Source: Megascapheus bottae (taxonomy: Eukaryota; Chordata; Mammalia; Rodentia; Geomyidae). From it: 64,000 bases of DNA. A program made the translations under genes and the position numbers. The stretch is taken from positions 22,641,110 through 22,705,109 of the forward strand of contig JANJXV010000025.1 in NCBI GenBank assembly GCA_024803745.1. Direction: 5' to 3'. Shown here piece by piece: positions 10,493 to 21,616 of the stretch; the stretch's first letter is position 1, and the number at the start of each line of letters is the position of its first letter. The notes under the pieces were generated by a model, which had not been told where the DNA came from, made no database searches, and saw nothing but the letters and a program-made list of their open reading frames with translations.

Positions 10493-10505
10493 CGTCCCCT
10501 AGTGG
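10493..10505 (-). promoter_or_regulatory. Candidate CTCF-like core
   Basis: CGTCCCCTAGTGG matches the reverse CTCF core YGCCMYCTNSTGG at 12 of 13 positions. It is the second CTCF-like core in the XPO6-GSG1L intergenic region. Confidence 0.35.
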
Positions 10506-10639
10506 TGGCATCTTCACCCCTCTGCTCTAGGGTCAGGCACAAAATCTGAGTTTGAATTTCTCCCCCACCCTGTAGATCTTGCAGCCATTCAAGTAAGCAT
10601 CACCTCTTCTACTCTCAGGTAGACGTGGCTTCCTTCTGC

Positions 10640-10770
10640 CCAGACCCTCTGCAGGCTCCTGCTTTTCTCAGTAAGTACCAGAGACCCTGCAGTGGCTTCT
10701 GATCTGTATCTCTTCTCCATCACATCTCTGATGGCTTAGGCTCTGGCCCTGGCTCACACCGTGGCTTTGT
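10640..10770 (+). mobile_element. L2 LINE remnant
   Basis: 'CCCTGCAGTGGCTTCTGATC' ... 'CTTAGGCTCTGGCCCTGGCT' loosely follows the L2 CTTCAGTGGCTCCC ... CTGGC block. Diverged and tentative. Confidence 0.3.
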
Positions 10771-10789
10771 TTTTCCCACAGCGGGCCAC

Positions 10790-10835
10790 ACAGGCTAGGT
10801 AAGCACTCCACCACTAAGCTACCTTCCCAGTCCCA
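10790..10835 (-). repeat. ID-like SINE fragment
   Basis: GGCTAGGTAAGCACTCCACC then ACTAAGCTACCTTCCCAGTC is an antisense ID-like head. Confidence 0.6.
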
Positions 10836-10898
10836 TCCTGCTTTCTTTTACTCCTAGTCCTTGCACGTTTTACTCTATTCTTTTCTGTGCATGCATGT

Positions 10899-11343
10899 GC
10901 TAGTCCTGGAGCTTGAACTCAGGGACAGGGTGCTGTCACTCAGCATTTGTGCTCAGTGCGAGTACTCTACCACTTGAGCCACAGCTCCATTTTGGGCTTT
11001 TTTTTTTTTGGTGGTTATTTGGAGATAAGAGTCTCCTGGAGGGCCGGGAGTTTGGTCTGGTGGTTAAAGTGCTTGCCTAGCATGCATGAAGACCCGGGTT
11101 CGATTCCTCGGTACCACATACATAGAAAAAAGCCGGAAGTATTGCTGAGGCTCAAGTGGTAGAGCTCTAGCCTTGAGAAAGTCCAAGGACAGTGCTCAGG
11201 CCCTGAGCTCAAGCCCAGGACTGGCAGAAAAAAAAAAAAAGAGTCTCCTGGAGTTCCTGCCCAGGCTGGATTCGAACCTCAATCTTCAGATCTTAGCCTC
11301 CTCAGTAATGAGGATTACAGGCGGGAGTCTCTAGCAACCCAGC
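10899..11343 (-). repeat. B1/Geo-type SINE split by an IDL-Geo insertion
   Basis: Antisense Geo half (TAGTCCTGGAGCTTGAACTC ... CTACCACTTGAGCCACAGCT) and the start of the antisense B1 half end at 11040. After the inserted SINE the B1 half resumes at 11241 (GAGTTCCTGCCCAGGCTGGA ... CTTAGCCTCCTCAGTAATGA). The host element is interrupted exactly at a target-site duplication. Confidence 0.9.
11041..11239 (+). mobile_element. IDL-Geo SINE, full length, with target-site duplication
   Basis: GGGCCGGGAGTTTGGTCTGG opens the tRNA-Ala/ID-like half (B box GGTTCGATTCC near 11098-11108). A linker ACATACATAGAAAAAAGCC leads to the Geo half (TGAGGCTCAAGTGGTAGAGC ... GAGCTCAAGCCCAGGACTGG) and an A tail. The 13-bp repeat AGAGTCTCCTGGA flanks it at 11028-11040 and 11240-11252, which shows target-primed insertion. 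Confidence 0.95.
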
Positions 11344-11344
11344 T

Positions 11345-12204
11345 CTGCCTGGCATAGATGTCAGTAGTTTGTGTTTTATTTTGGGTTCAACACAGTGGCT
11401 GCTCAGAGAAGGCTTGGGCTCTTTAGATGTCAGGCCCTCTGGGCCTGTGTGCCCTGTTTTGCTTGGGTGGTCCTGGCTTTGAACCCTCTGGACAAGAGTT
11501 CCGAGGCTCAAAGGGCTCTGATTCCTGCGCCATGCTATGCCAGTCACAGCCTCAGAGTCTGAAAAGAGCAACATGAAACCCACTTCCAAGGGACCAACTG
11601 GTCTGCAATGTGCCCGTCCATTGGAAGGATAAATATTGCATGCTTGTGAAAAGCGCTGGTGGCTTCCTTGTAGCTCTTTGGCCATGATAGATCTCCTCTG
11701 TCAACCGGTATCCTCGGATGCCACCATCACGAGACAGAACCTCCTCGAAATAGTTGGACAGCTGTTGCTGGGAGCCAGCAAAGGGCTCCTCTAATAAGCA
11801 AGTGTGGGGACCCCTGACCATCCTTCATGCTAGCTCCAGCCCATAATACCTCCCTCTCTCCTACCCCCAGGCAAGTGGCAGCAGCTGACAGGGCTTCCAG
11901 CACCCCCACAGGAGGAAGGCAGTTCGGAGTCTGTTAACCTTGAATTCTGCAAAAACCTACCACGCGGCGAGCTGGGGGTAGCTGGAGACTGTGCTCAAGC
12001 TTGGGCAGAATTCAAATTAGCTCTTGCAATCAACGTGCAATTAATCGTTACACACACCCTGGGCCTGTGAGCTCAGAGGAAGGAGGTGGGGACGAGGGCG
12101 GATGCCCGAAGGTGGGCAACCCTTGGTTTGCACCAAGATATCTTGAAGAGGTTGGCTTTGAGTGGCTTCCACGACATGGTCCAAGTGTTAACACTAGTGG
12201 CTTG
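11345..12204. other. Intergenic DNA upstream of GSG1L, unassigned
   Basis: No gene or clear repeat was recognised. Open frames on either strand overlap and show no known family. Confidence 0.5.
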
Positions 12205-12365
12205 GTGCTTATTGAGCACCTACTGTGTGCCAAATGTTTTGGACAAGCATGGTGAATAGAGTTAAGTCACGTGGGCCTTTCTACCTCCCCTTTTCGTTTT
12301 TTTTTAACATATATGATCTCTGAGACAGTAAGTGACTTCCCCAGACCTAGCTAGTGGAACCCCCA
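12205..12365 (-). repeat. MIR SINE remnant
   Basis: 'GCTTATTGAGCACCTACTGT' and 'GTGCCAAATGTTTTGGACAA' match the antisense MIR start. 'AGTAAGTGACTTCCCCAGAC' and CTAGCTAGTGGAACC match the GTAACTTGCCCAAGGTCACACAGC block. The middle is degraded. Confidence 0.65.
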
Positions 12366-12582
12366 CATTTTCCTGACCTTCTCAGTCACCCTCTTTGCCC
12401 TCTCCTTCTCCTTACAGATTCCAGGCTGGCAGGCTCTGTTGGGGGCTCACCTGCCCCTCTGGTTCTGGACCCCCTTGGGTCCTGCTGTTCAGGATTTCAG
12501 GGGGGGGTCAGCCTGTGGATACCACCCTGTCTGGGCGCCCCCCACCCTTTGCTGTCCTCCTTGCTCTCTCAAGGTCTCCTAG

Positions 12583-14875
<2,293 letters not shown>

Positions 14876-14879
14876 GTGT

Positions 14880-15235
14880 GTGTGGAGGGCACTGGGGGCT
14901 TGAACTCGGGTCCTTTGCTTGTGAGGCAGGTAGGTGTTCTACCTCTTGCTCCGTCCCTCCAGCCCCTTCGCGTACTGGTTGATTTTGAGGTAGTCTCCCT
15001 TGACATCCTGCTTGTGCTGTCTTGTGCTACAGGATGACAGACCCAGGCCACTGCACCCCCCACGGTGCTTTCTTTCCCTGTAAGCTGGGATTAAAGGCTG
15101 TGGCCACCACACCAGCCTTGCCTTGAGAAGGAGTCTCAGCAACTTCTTTCATACCCAGGCTGGCGTCACACATTACCCCCAGCTCCTGCTATTCAAGTAG
15201 CTGGGTGACAGGTTTGAGTCACCGTGGCATCTGCC
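14880..15235 (-). repeat. ID-like plus B1-like composite SINE
   Basis: Antisense ID-like part (GGGGGCTTGAACTCGGGTCC ... GTGAGGCAGGTAGGTGTTCT) is followed by B1-like antisense pieces, including CTGGGATTAAAGGCTGTGGC and AAGTAGCTGGGTGACAGGTT. Two B1-like units seem present. Confidence 0.55.
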
Positions 15236-15555
15236 TCATCTTGTTAAACTCAGGCCAGTACCCACATGTGGGGAGCCCCCCTTTTTCAGGTGAGGAAATT
15301 GAGGGTATTTATTTATTTAGACAAGGGAGCCTAAAGTGTCTTTTAGGGGGATGGAAAGGAATCAAAGAGACATGCTGGGAAACAGATCTGGGAGCTGGGG
15401 ACTGGAGAAGAGGATATTTGGGGTGGGGGGAAGAGGTTGCTGAGCAGAGAGGACCAACCCCCCCCCCAGGCCTCAAGAGGCCCAAACATGGCGTGCCTGG
15501 CACCCCTTCTCTCAAGATCTTTTGGTCACTGTTGGCTGGAAATGATCCTTCTGAG

Positions 15556-15556
<1 letters not shown>

Positions 15557-15601
<45 letters not shown>
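15557..15601. repeat. (CA)n microsatellite
   Basis: A perfect CA dinucleotide run. Confidence 0.97.
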
Positions 15602-15603
<2 letters not shown>

Positions 15604-16303
15604 TCAATTCTCTTCCTTGGAGTCTGGAGACTAGTTATCAGGCTGTCGTGGCTGCTAAGAAATTTGGGGAGGTCTGAGGCAGCGTGGGCGTTTCGCATGG
15701 CTGACTGCACCACACCCCAGAATCCTGTCTACACCACCGAGTCCCCGAAAGGGTGTCAGAAAGTACCTGGCCTCAAACTTTTGTTACCATGACAACCTGT
15801 CTTCTGGGTTCTGTGACCATTTTATTCTTTTTCCTCCAAAGGGAAGGAGAAAAAAAAAATCAACAACAACAACATCCCAACAACATGGACCAGGAATCCT
15901 GCTTGCTCTCCTTTTTTGGGATTTAATTGCACCCCCAATTTGTGACACCTTCCCCCTCCCCTCAGAAGTGTGCTTCTCTCCTCTCTGAGTATCAGGGTTG
16001 CAGGAAAATCCTCCTAAAGCCCCTCTCCCACACGGGGAGGAGGAAGCCCTGTCCCTGTCCTGAGCAGCCCTGTTCTGTCCCCAGCCCCTGGCACAAAGAA
16101 ACCTTTGTCACCAAACCCTCCCTGCAGAGTGGATTTCTCGGAGGGCTTTAGGGGCGTGGCAGCGTCCCAGTGGGGAGGGGTGGTGGTGAGGTGGGCTCTC
16201 TGGGGGTGCGGAGAGAGGGGGAGCTGAGCTGAGGCCTGGGGGAAAGGCAGGATGGGGTGTGGTTGTGTGTGTGGGTTCGGGAAATGCCTGGCTTGGAAGG
16301 ATG

Positions 16304-16304
<1 letters not shown>
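15602..16304. other. Intron 1 DNA, unassigned
   Basis: No gene or clear repeat. It includes an A-run and CAA run near 15849-15873. Confidence 0.5.

Positions 16305-16337
<33 letters not shown>
16305..16337. repeat. (TG)n microsatellite
   Basis: A TG dinucleotide run followed by a G-rich stretch. Confidence 0.95.
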
Positions 16338-16772
16338 AGGGGGGGGATCAGGGTCTTGGGGGGCTTGTGAGGCTGAGTGGAGGGGAAGAGGAGTCCAGGG
16401 TGGGTCCTGGTTGGGGAATCAGTGGTGAAGTCAAAAGACCAACATGGGATCCCCGTGGGCCGGGCACAGTGGGGCTTCACCACTACCCCAGAGACTCCGG
16501 GAAGGGGCAGTGCTGGGGTGTGAGGTACCATTTCCCATGGGGGGGTGTGTGGAGTGCCAGGCTGGGCCCGGCCTCTTGCCCAGTGTTCCTGCTCTGTGTG
16601 TGGAGGGACTCCATCCTCCTTCTGCCCCAGGTGGTTCTGAGGCGCCCTCAGATCCCCACACGGTCAGCGGCCCCCCCAGCAACCCCCCCAGATGTCCTGC
16701 CCCTCTGGCCTAGGGGCCTTTGCTGGGCTTTGATCTGAAGCCTTGGCTGCCACCTGCACCTTTCAGCAATGC

Positions 16773-16808
16773 CATTCACCATTCATTCATTCATTCATTC
16801 ACTCATTC
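16773..16808. repeat. (CATT)n microsatellite
   Basis: Tandem CATT/ATTC units, slightly imperfect at both ends. Confidence 0.9.
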
Positions 16809-16964
16809 GGTGTTTGATGCCCACCATTTCTGGGGTGGGGCAGGTTGGTTTTCATCTGTGTTGTTGGCAGTTGGTTCCCCAGTGCTGACAAGGCCAGCAT
16901 GCGAGTAAGGACACAAGAAGACTGTGGCTTGGGACTGTTGGTACTCTTGCCCTGAGTTGCTGCT

Positions 16965-17018
16965 CTTCCTCCTCCTCCTCTTTCCCCTCCTTCCCCTCCC
17001 CCCCCTTCCCCTTCTTCT
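16965..17018. repeat. Pyrimidine-rich tail tract
   Basis: A CTTCCTCCTCC and CCTTCCCC run abuts the 3' end of the next antisense SINE and is best read as its expanded purine tail. Confidence 0.75.
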
Positions 17019-17246
17019 TGTGCCAGGGTTGGGGCTCAAACCCACAACCTCAGGCTCTTGCTTGCGTTGTGTTTGTTTGAGGCTCTACCACTTGACCCAC
17101 AACTCCGCTTGCGGCGTTGTTGCTGGTTCAGTGGAAATAAGAGTCTCTTGGACTTTCTGGTCCCGGCTGGCTCTGGACTATGATCCTCCCATTTCAGCTT
17201 CCTGAGCTGCTAGGGTCGCAGGTGTGCAACCTGGCCAGTGCCTAGC
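17019..17246 (-). repeat. B1/Geo-type SINE
   Basis: GTGCCAGGGTTGGGGCTCAA ... CTCTACCACTTGACCCACAA is the antisense Geo half. 'CAGTGGAAATAAGAGTCTCT' and 'CAGCTTCCTGAGCTGCTAGG' are the antisense B1 half. Confidence 0.85.
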
Positions 17247-17679
17247 TGGGAAAGCGGCTTTAAAAATCACCCCTCGGCCATTCCAGAGCTGGGGCTGGAG
17301 CCCAGTGCCCTGGTTTAACCCTGCTTTCCTGACAAGGACCAGAGAGAGGGAAGATGGGGATCAGAGGCTGATGACCCCCACGAAGGCCACCGCCTTCTAG
17401 AGCTGACCCTGGACGGGGACGCGGGGGGGGGGTCAGAGGTGGCATTCAGTGACCCTGTCCCCACGGCCCCAGATGCTGCTGAATTCAGAGCCATTCCAGG
17501 CACCCGGGCTTCAGAGGGAGCCTATGCCCTTGGCATGCACAGTGGTGAGAGGCAGACCCACCCTCCCTGCCCATCTGGGCACTGAGTGATGTTCTAGTTC
17601 TTTCCATCTGCAAAGACTTCATCCTCCCTTGTAGTAAGAGGATTTGGGCAGATTTTCTGGACTCTCTCGCTCTCGCTCT

Positions 17680-17700
17680 TTCTCCTTCCTTCCTCCCTCC

Positions 17701-17737
<37 letters not shown>

Positions 17738-17796
17738 TTCCTTCCTTCCTTCCTTCCTTCCTTCCTTCCTTCCTTCCTTCCTTCCTTTCTTTTTTC
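17680..17796. repeat. (CTTT)n/(CCTT)n microsatellite
   Basis: A polypyrimidine tract that shifts from CTTT units to CCTT units, so there are two successive tetranucleotide expansions. Confidence 0.95.
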
Positions 17797-17960
17797 TTGT
17801 GTTTATTAGCAACGATCAGTTAACTAGATATACCAGGCCCCTGTCTGCAGGAGTTTACCTCCAGTAGAGAGAAGGACTAAGTATGGAAACAGATAAACCA
17901 GTAATTTCCTCTAACCTTCAGTGCTAGGAAAGGAAGGGAAGCTCTGGAGGGTGGAGCTTG
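17797..17960. mobile_element. Possible ancient L2-type remnant
   Basis: 'CAGGAGTTTACCTCCAGTAG' ... 'GGAAACAGATAAACCAGTAA' resembles an old repeat block with AGCTTACAGTCTAG and AGACAATAAACAAGTAA. Weak. Confidence 0.25.
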
Positions 17961-18100
17961 AGGTAGGACAGCTGGGGAGATGTTTGTGATGGCTGGCTTT
18001 GGAATCAAGACCTAAACGACCAGAAAGGGGCTTCGTTCTGACATCCGAGGGGAGGAGGAGGTGCTTTTGAAAAGCAGAGGAAATGTAGCTTTGATGCTTC

Positions 18101-18170
18101 CCCTCCTCCTCCTCCTCCTCCTCCTCCTCCTCCTCCTCCTCCTCCTCCTCCTCCTCCTCCTCTTCCCCCT
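18101..18170. repeat. (TCC)n microsatellite
   Basis: A long perfect TCC/CTC run that lies against the 3' end of an antisense B1 (18211-18300), so probably born from its tail. Confidence 0.95.
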
Positions 18171-18210
18171 TCTTCTTCCTCTTGTTTTCTTCCCTTTCTT
18201 TCTTCTGACT

Positions 18211-18300
18211 CACAGTTTTGCTGTATAGCCGAGGTCAGTCTGTAACTCACCATCCTCCTTGTGTCTCGAGAGTTGGGATTTCACCACCATAGCCAGTTTC
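18211..18300 (-). repeat. B1-like SINE
   Basis: CAGTTTTGCTGTATAGCCGA, 'GGTCAGTCTGTAACTCACCA' and 'CGAGAGTTGGGATTTCACCA' are antisense B1 segments. Confidence 0.65.
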
Positions 18301-18538
18301 CAGGCACTGCTTCTTGAGTCACTTTTCAGTGATTTATGTTTTATAGAAAGCCAAATTTCCCTTAAGAGTTTCAAATGTATTTGCATAATATTTAACATAG
18401 TATTTTAGAGTTTTTCGTCCTTCCCTCATCTTGTACCTTATGTTTTCTTACTATTGTTCCTGATTCACCGTGCTCAGGTCTGCTGGGGGAAGATGTGACA
18501 GGGCTCTGGGAAGAATGCTTTCTAGAGAGAGCAGACTA

Positions 18539-18541
<3 letters not shown>

Positions 18542-18588
<47 letters not shown>
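18542..18588. repeat. (GT)n microsatellite
   Basis: A perfect GT dinucleotide run, just before an IDL-Geo insertion site. Confidence 0.97.
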
Positions 18589-18590
<2 letters not shown>

Positions 18591-18610
18591 TTTTTGCTTT
18601 TAGGTTATAT

Positions 18611-18826
18611 ATATATTTTTTTTTTATTTTTTAATTTTTTTTGCTAGTCCTGGGCTTGAGCTCAGGGCCTGAGCACTGTCCTTGGATTTTCTCAAGGCTA
18701 GAGCTCTACCACTTGAGCCTCAGCACCACTTCCAGCTTTTTTCTATGCATGTGGTACCGAGGAATTGAACCCTGGTCTTCGTGCATGCTAGGCAAGCACT
18801 CTACCACTAGGCCAAACTCCCGGCCC
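18611..18826 (-). mobile_element. IDL-Geo SINE, full length, with 14-bp target-site duplication
   Basis: Antisense Geo half (GCTAGTCCTGGGCTTGAGCT ... CTCTACCACTTGAGCCTCAG), then the linker TTTCTATGCATGTGGTACC and the antisense ID-like half (GAATTGAACCCTGGTCTTCG ... CCAAACTCCCGGCCC). The repeat CTTTTAGGTTATAT flanks it at 18597-18610 and 18827-18840, with a T-rich tail next to the left copy. Confidence 0.95.
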
Positions 18827-18849
18827 CTTTTAGGTTATATTTTAATTAG

Positions 18850-19065
18850 GGTCTTACATTTTTTACTGGACCTGGCCTGCCTTGAGGATATTCCTATCTC
18901 TGGCCTCTTGCATAGCTGGAATTACAGGCTCATACCGCCACACTGGCTCCTTTGCTGACATTGGGTCTTGTTAACTTTTTGTTCAAGCTGACCTTGAACC
19001 TTTATTCTTGGTCCCGGCTTCACAAGTGGCTGAGTTGATAAGCATGAACCACCATACTCAGTCAA
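18850..19065 (-). repeat. Two B1-like SINE fragments
   Basis: 'AGCTGGAATTACAGGCTCAT' (to about 18950) and 'CAAGCTGACCTTGAACCTTT' ... 'GATAAGCATGAACCACCATA' (to 19065) are antisense B1 segments in tandem. Confidence 0.55.
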
Positions 19066-19179
19066 TGAGATCTGTTTGGGATACCAGGCCCCACGCTCGG
19101 ACAGCTTCATCTTCTCTCCCCGCTTTTCAGTCCAGATGGTCAACATCTGGGTTGTTTCCTGGTTCCCTTAATCCTCCCT

Positions 19180-19385
19180 CCAACCTAAAGATTCAGCAGT
19201 CTTTCATTTATCAGTTCTGTTTCATTATATTTGCTCGTACATGCTTGCTTTCTTTTGACCTTCCTTCTTGAATGTTTACATGTTTTGCTTTCATACTTAA
19301 AAAGAATGAATGCATTTAATACTATGAGTTTGCCTCTGAGCACTACTTTGGCCATACCCTATGTTTTTTGAAATCCTTCCTTCCT
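19180..19385 (-). mobile_element. LINE-1 ORF2 region remnant, antisense (part 1)
   Basis: 'TTCTTGAATGTTTACATGTT' ... 'GAGTTTGCCTCTGAGCACTA' and CTTTGGCCATACCCTATG resemble the antisense L1 ORF2 stretch with CCCTCTGAGCACTGCTTT and TGTATCCCACA. It is broken by the SINE at 19388. Confidence 0.55.
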
Positions 19386-19387
19386 TC

Positions 19388-19593
19388 CATGTATGGGCCA
19401 TTGCTAGGGCTTGAACTCAGGGCCTGGGTCTTATCCCAGGCTGGGGCTCTGCCACTTGAGCCATGCCTCTATTTCTGGTTTTTGGTAGTTAATTTGAGAC
19501 AATTTTCCTATCTGGGCTGGCTTCGAACCATGATCCTCAGACCTTAGCCTCCTGAGTCGCGAGGGTTCCAGGTGTGAGCCACTGGCATCTGGC
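19388..19593 (-). repeat. B1/Geo-type SINE
   Basis: TTGCTAGGGCTTGAACTCAG ... CTGCCACTTGAGCCATGCCT and CTTAGCCTCCTGAGTCGCGA ... GTGTGAGCCACTGGC. Confidence 0.88.
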
Positions 19594-19790
19594 TTGTAAT
19601 GCTTTTCTAAAAGTTCTACTTCGATCTAAGTGTAATTTAGCAGGCCATTAAAAAATTCCATGGAGTTCTTCTTAGTTGCTTGTGATCATTCATTGCTGTC
19701 ATAAATTTTTAAGTAACAGAATGTTAGAAAAGGTTACCAGAACAAATTTCAACTGTACCCAAACATTTTAGTCAAATGTTTTATTCAAAA
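19594..19790 (-). mobile_element. LINE-1 ORF2 region remnant, antisense (part 2)
   Basis: AT-rich sequence that follows on from the previous L1 part ('CCATGGAGTTCTTCTTAGTT'). Called by position and composition more than by clear identity. Confidence 0.35.
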
Positions 19791-19796
19791 CAAACA

Positions 19797-20105
19797 GGCA
19801 TAGTTGGGGGGTGGGGGAGTGTGTTGTGCACGTCTGTAATCCCTGCTCCTCAGGAGACAATTGAAGTTTGATCCTGTATCAAACATTAATGAGATTCCAT
19901 CTCAAAAATAAATTGAGTGAGGTGGCCCCTGTCTGTAGTTCTAGGGGAGGTGTAGATAGGAAGCTTTGGGCCCATGGTCTGCCTAGGCAAAAGTGTGAGG
20001 CCTTACCTGAAAACAAAACTCAAAATAAAAGGGTCTGAGGCTTACGTGTAAGAGTGCTTGCTTGGCATGTCCAGAACCTTGGGTTCCAGCCTCAGAACTG
20101 AAGAA
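19797..20105 (+). repeat. B1-like units plus ID-like monomer (composite SINE)
   Basis: 'CACGTCTGTAATCCCTGCTC' and 'GAGATTCCATCTCAAAAATA' are B1-like. 'GGCTTACGTGTAAGAGTGCT' then 'TGCTTGGCATGTCCAGAACC' is an ID-like head. Same B1-then-ID order as B4-type SINEs. Confidence 0.55.
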
Positions 20106-20155
20106 AAGACAGCAAAGCTGGATACATCAGCTGAGTTTAGTTGGAAACAGCTTTT

Positions 20156-20158
<3 letters not shown>

Positions 20159-20205
<47 letters not shown>
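20159..20205. repeat. (GT)n microsatellite
   Basis: A perfect GT run that directly abuts the 3' end of the antisense SINE at 20206. Confidence 0.97.
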
Positions 20206-20206
<1 letters not shown>

Positions 20207-20421
20207 TACACTCGTGTGCTGGGGTTTGAACGCAGGGCCTTGGCTGTCCCTTATCATTTTCTGCTGTTGCTGTATCACTTGAATCACAGCTCCATGTCTG
20301 GCTCTTTGGTGGTTAATTGGAGATAAGAGTCTGATGGACTTTTCTACTTGAATTGGCCTTGAGCTTCAATCCTCAGGTCTCAGCCTTCCAAAGTAGCTAG
20401 GATTTACGGGCATGGGCCATT
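20206..20421 (-). repeat. B1/Geo-type SINE
   Basis: 'GCTGGGGTTTGAACGCAGGG' ... 'GTATCACTTGAATCACAGCT', then 'GTTAATTGGAGATAAGAGTC' and 'TCTCAGCCTTCCAAAGTAGC'. Moderately diverged. Confidence 0.82.
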
Positions 20422-20883
20422 ATTTTAAAACTTTATCTTGTTGCTTAGTTATCTTTACTCCATGGATCTTTCAAAAGCTGCAGAAAGTAGGCAGCACCCT
20501 CTTCAACTGGATTCTTTCCACTTCTCTTTGTATTTGTGACACTTTTTGTTTTTATACAGTTGGAGTCTATGTTAGTCACCACAAAGACACTCATGACAGT
20601 TGTGTTTTCATTGCAGAATTGCGGATTTTATCTTTTGTCAGGATGAAATGGCTGTGTCCCTAAGTGAATGCTTTTTGCTTTGAATTCTGTTTTATCTATC
20701 TTAATGTTGCGGTCCCTGCATTCTTCGGTTTGTATCTCCTTGCTCTAGCTTTATAAGCCTTTCCATTTTAATTTTTTTCATGCCTTTTTCTTAGGCACGA
20801 ATCTGCTAAGAGTAGTTACATTCGTTTCCTTTCTTTTGGTTTAACACTAGGGGTCTTCACTAAATAACAATTAAATTTGTTCA

Positions 20884-20885
<2 letters not shown>
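20422..20885 (-). mobile_element. LINE-1 ORF2 region remnant, antisense (part 3)
   Basis: 'TTGAATTCTGTTTTATCTAT' followed by CTTAATGTTGCGGTCCCTGC and TCTTCGGTTTGTATCTCC parallels the antisense L1 ORF2 block with GTCTGTTTTATC, ACCCCTGC and TTTCCATTTGC. Parts 1-3 lie in one orientation, so one old insertion was split by SINEs. Confidence 0.55.
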
Positions 20886-20924
<39 letters not shown>

Positions 20925-20926
20925 TC
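20886..20926. repeat. (TTTC)n microsatellite
   Basis: Perfect TTTC units shortly before the antisense SINE at 20955. Confidence 0.95.
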
Positions 20927-20954
20927 ACTATATAGATTAACTTTTGACTTTTTT

Positions 20955-21190
20955 GTGTGTATTCCACTACTGGGGCTTGAACTCAGGGGCTTGAGCACTG
21001 TCATTGTGCTTTTTCACTCGAGGCTGATACTCCACAACTTGAACCACAGCTTTACTTCTGACTTTTTGCTGATTAATTGGCGATAAGCATCTCATGTGCT
21101 TTCCTGAGCAGGCTGGCTTTGAACCGTGATCGTCAGATTCCAGCCTCCTGTGTAGCTAGAATCATGAGGTGAGACATTGTCGCTCAGCTG
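20955..21190 (-). repeat. B1/Geo-type SINE
   Basis: 'CTACTGGGGCTTGAACTCAG' ... 'CTCCACAACTTGAACCACAG', then 'GATTAATTGGCGATAAGCAT' and 'CCAGCCTCCTGTGTAGCTAG'. Confidence 0.82.
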
Positions 21191-21616
21191 TGTATTCTCT
21201 TCTAGCACTTGCATGTGTCTCCATTGTTCTCTAATAATGGTGTCAGCAGGTAGGGGCAGGAGAAGTGGTCCCTTGTGGTATGTGGCTTGTCCCTGGACAC
21301 AACCTCCCCCTGGCTGCCTTCTCTGCCAGCTCCTGCTGCCTGAGGCACGCGTCACCACATGCCCACAGTGACAGAGCCAGCCACAGGACTGAAGCCTCTG
21401 AGACCAAGAGCCAAAAATCACTCCTTCCTCCTTTTCAGTGGTCACAGCTGGGTAAGATCAGAGCGGTGCAAGCTGGCGCCCCCTGCAGCCTGTGTGCCAA
21501 CACCGCTGGTGGCTGACACGGGGCCCAGGAGAGGAAGCATCTGGAGCCATCCAGCATGTGGATATAACAGCGGGGATTCCTAAAGGGACAGCTTGTGCAG
21601 TGTCCTCAGTATCCTG

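Noticed and set aside
11041..11115. tRNA-Ala gene candidate from the A and B boxes in the ID-like half
   Set aside because: It is the head of an IDL-Geo SINE with a linker, Geo half, A tail and target duplication. The same head recurs many times and does not close a tRNA cloverleaf.
15557..15601. His/Thr- or Cys/Val-repeat frames over CA and GT runs here and elsewhere
   Set aside because: They are translations of dinucleotide microsatellites.
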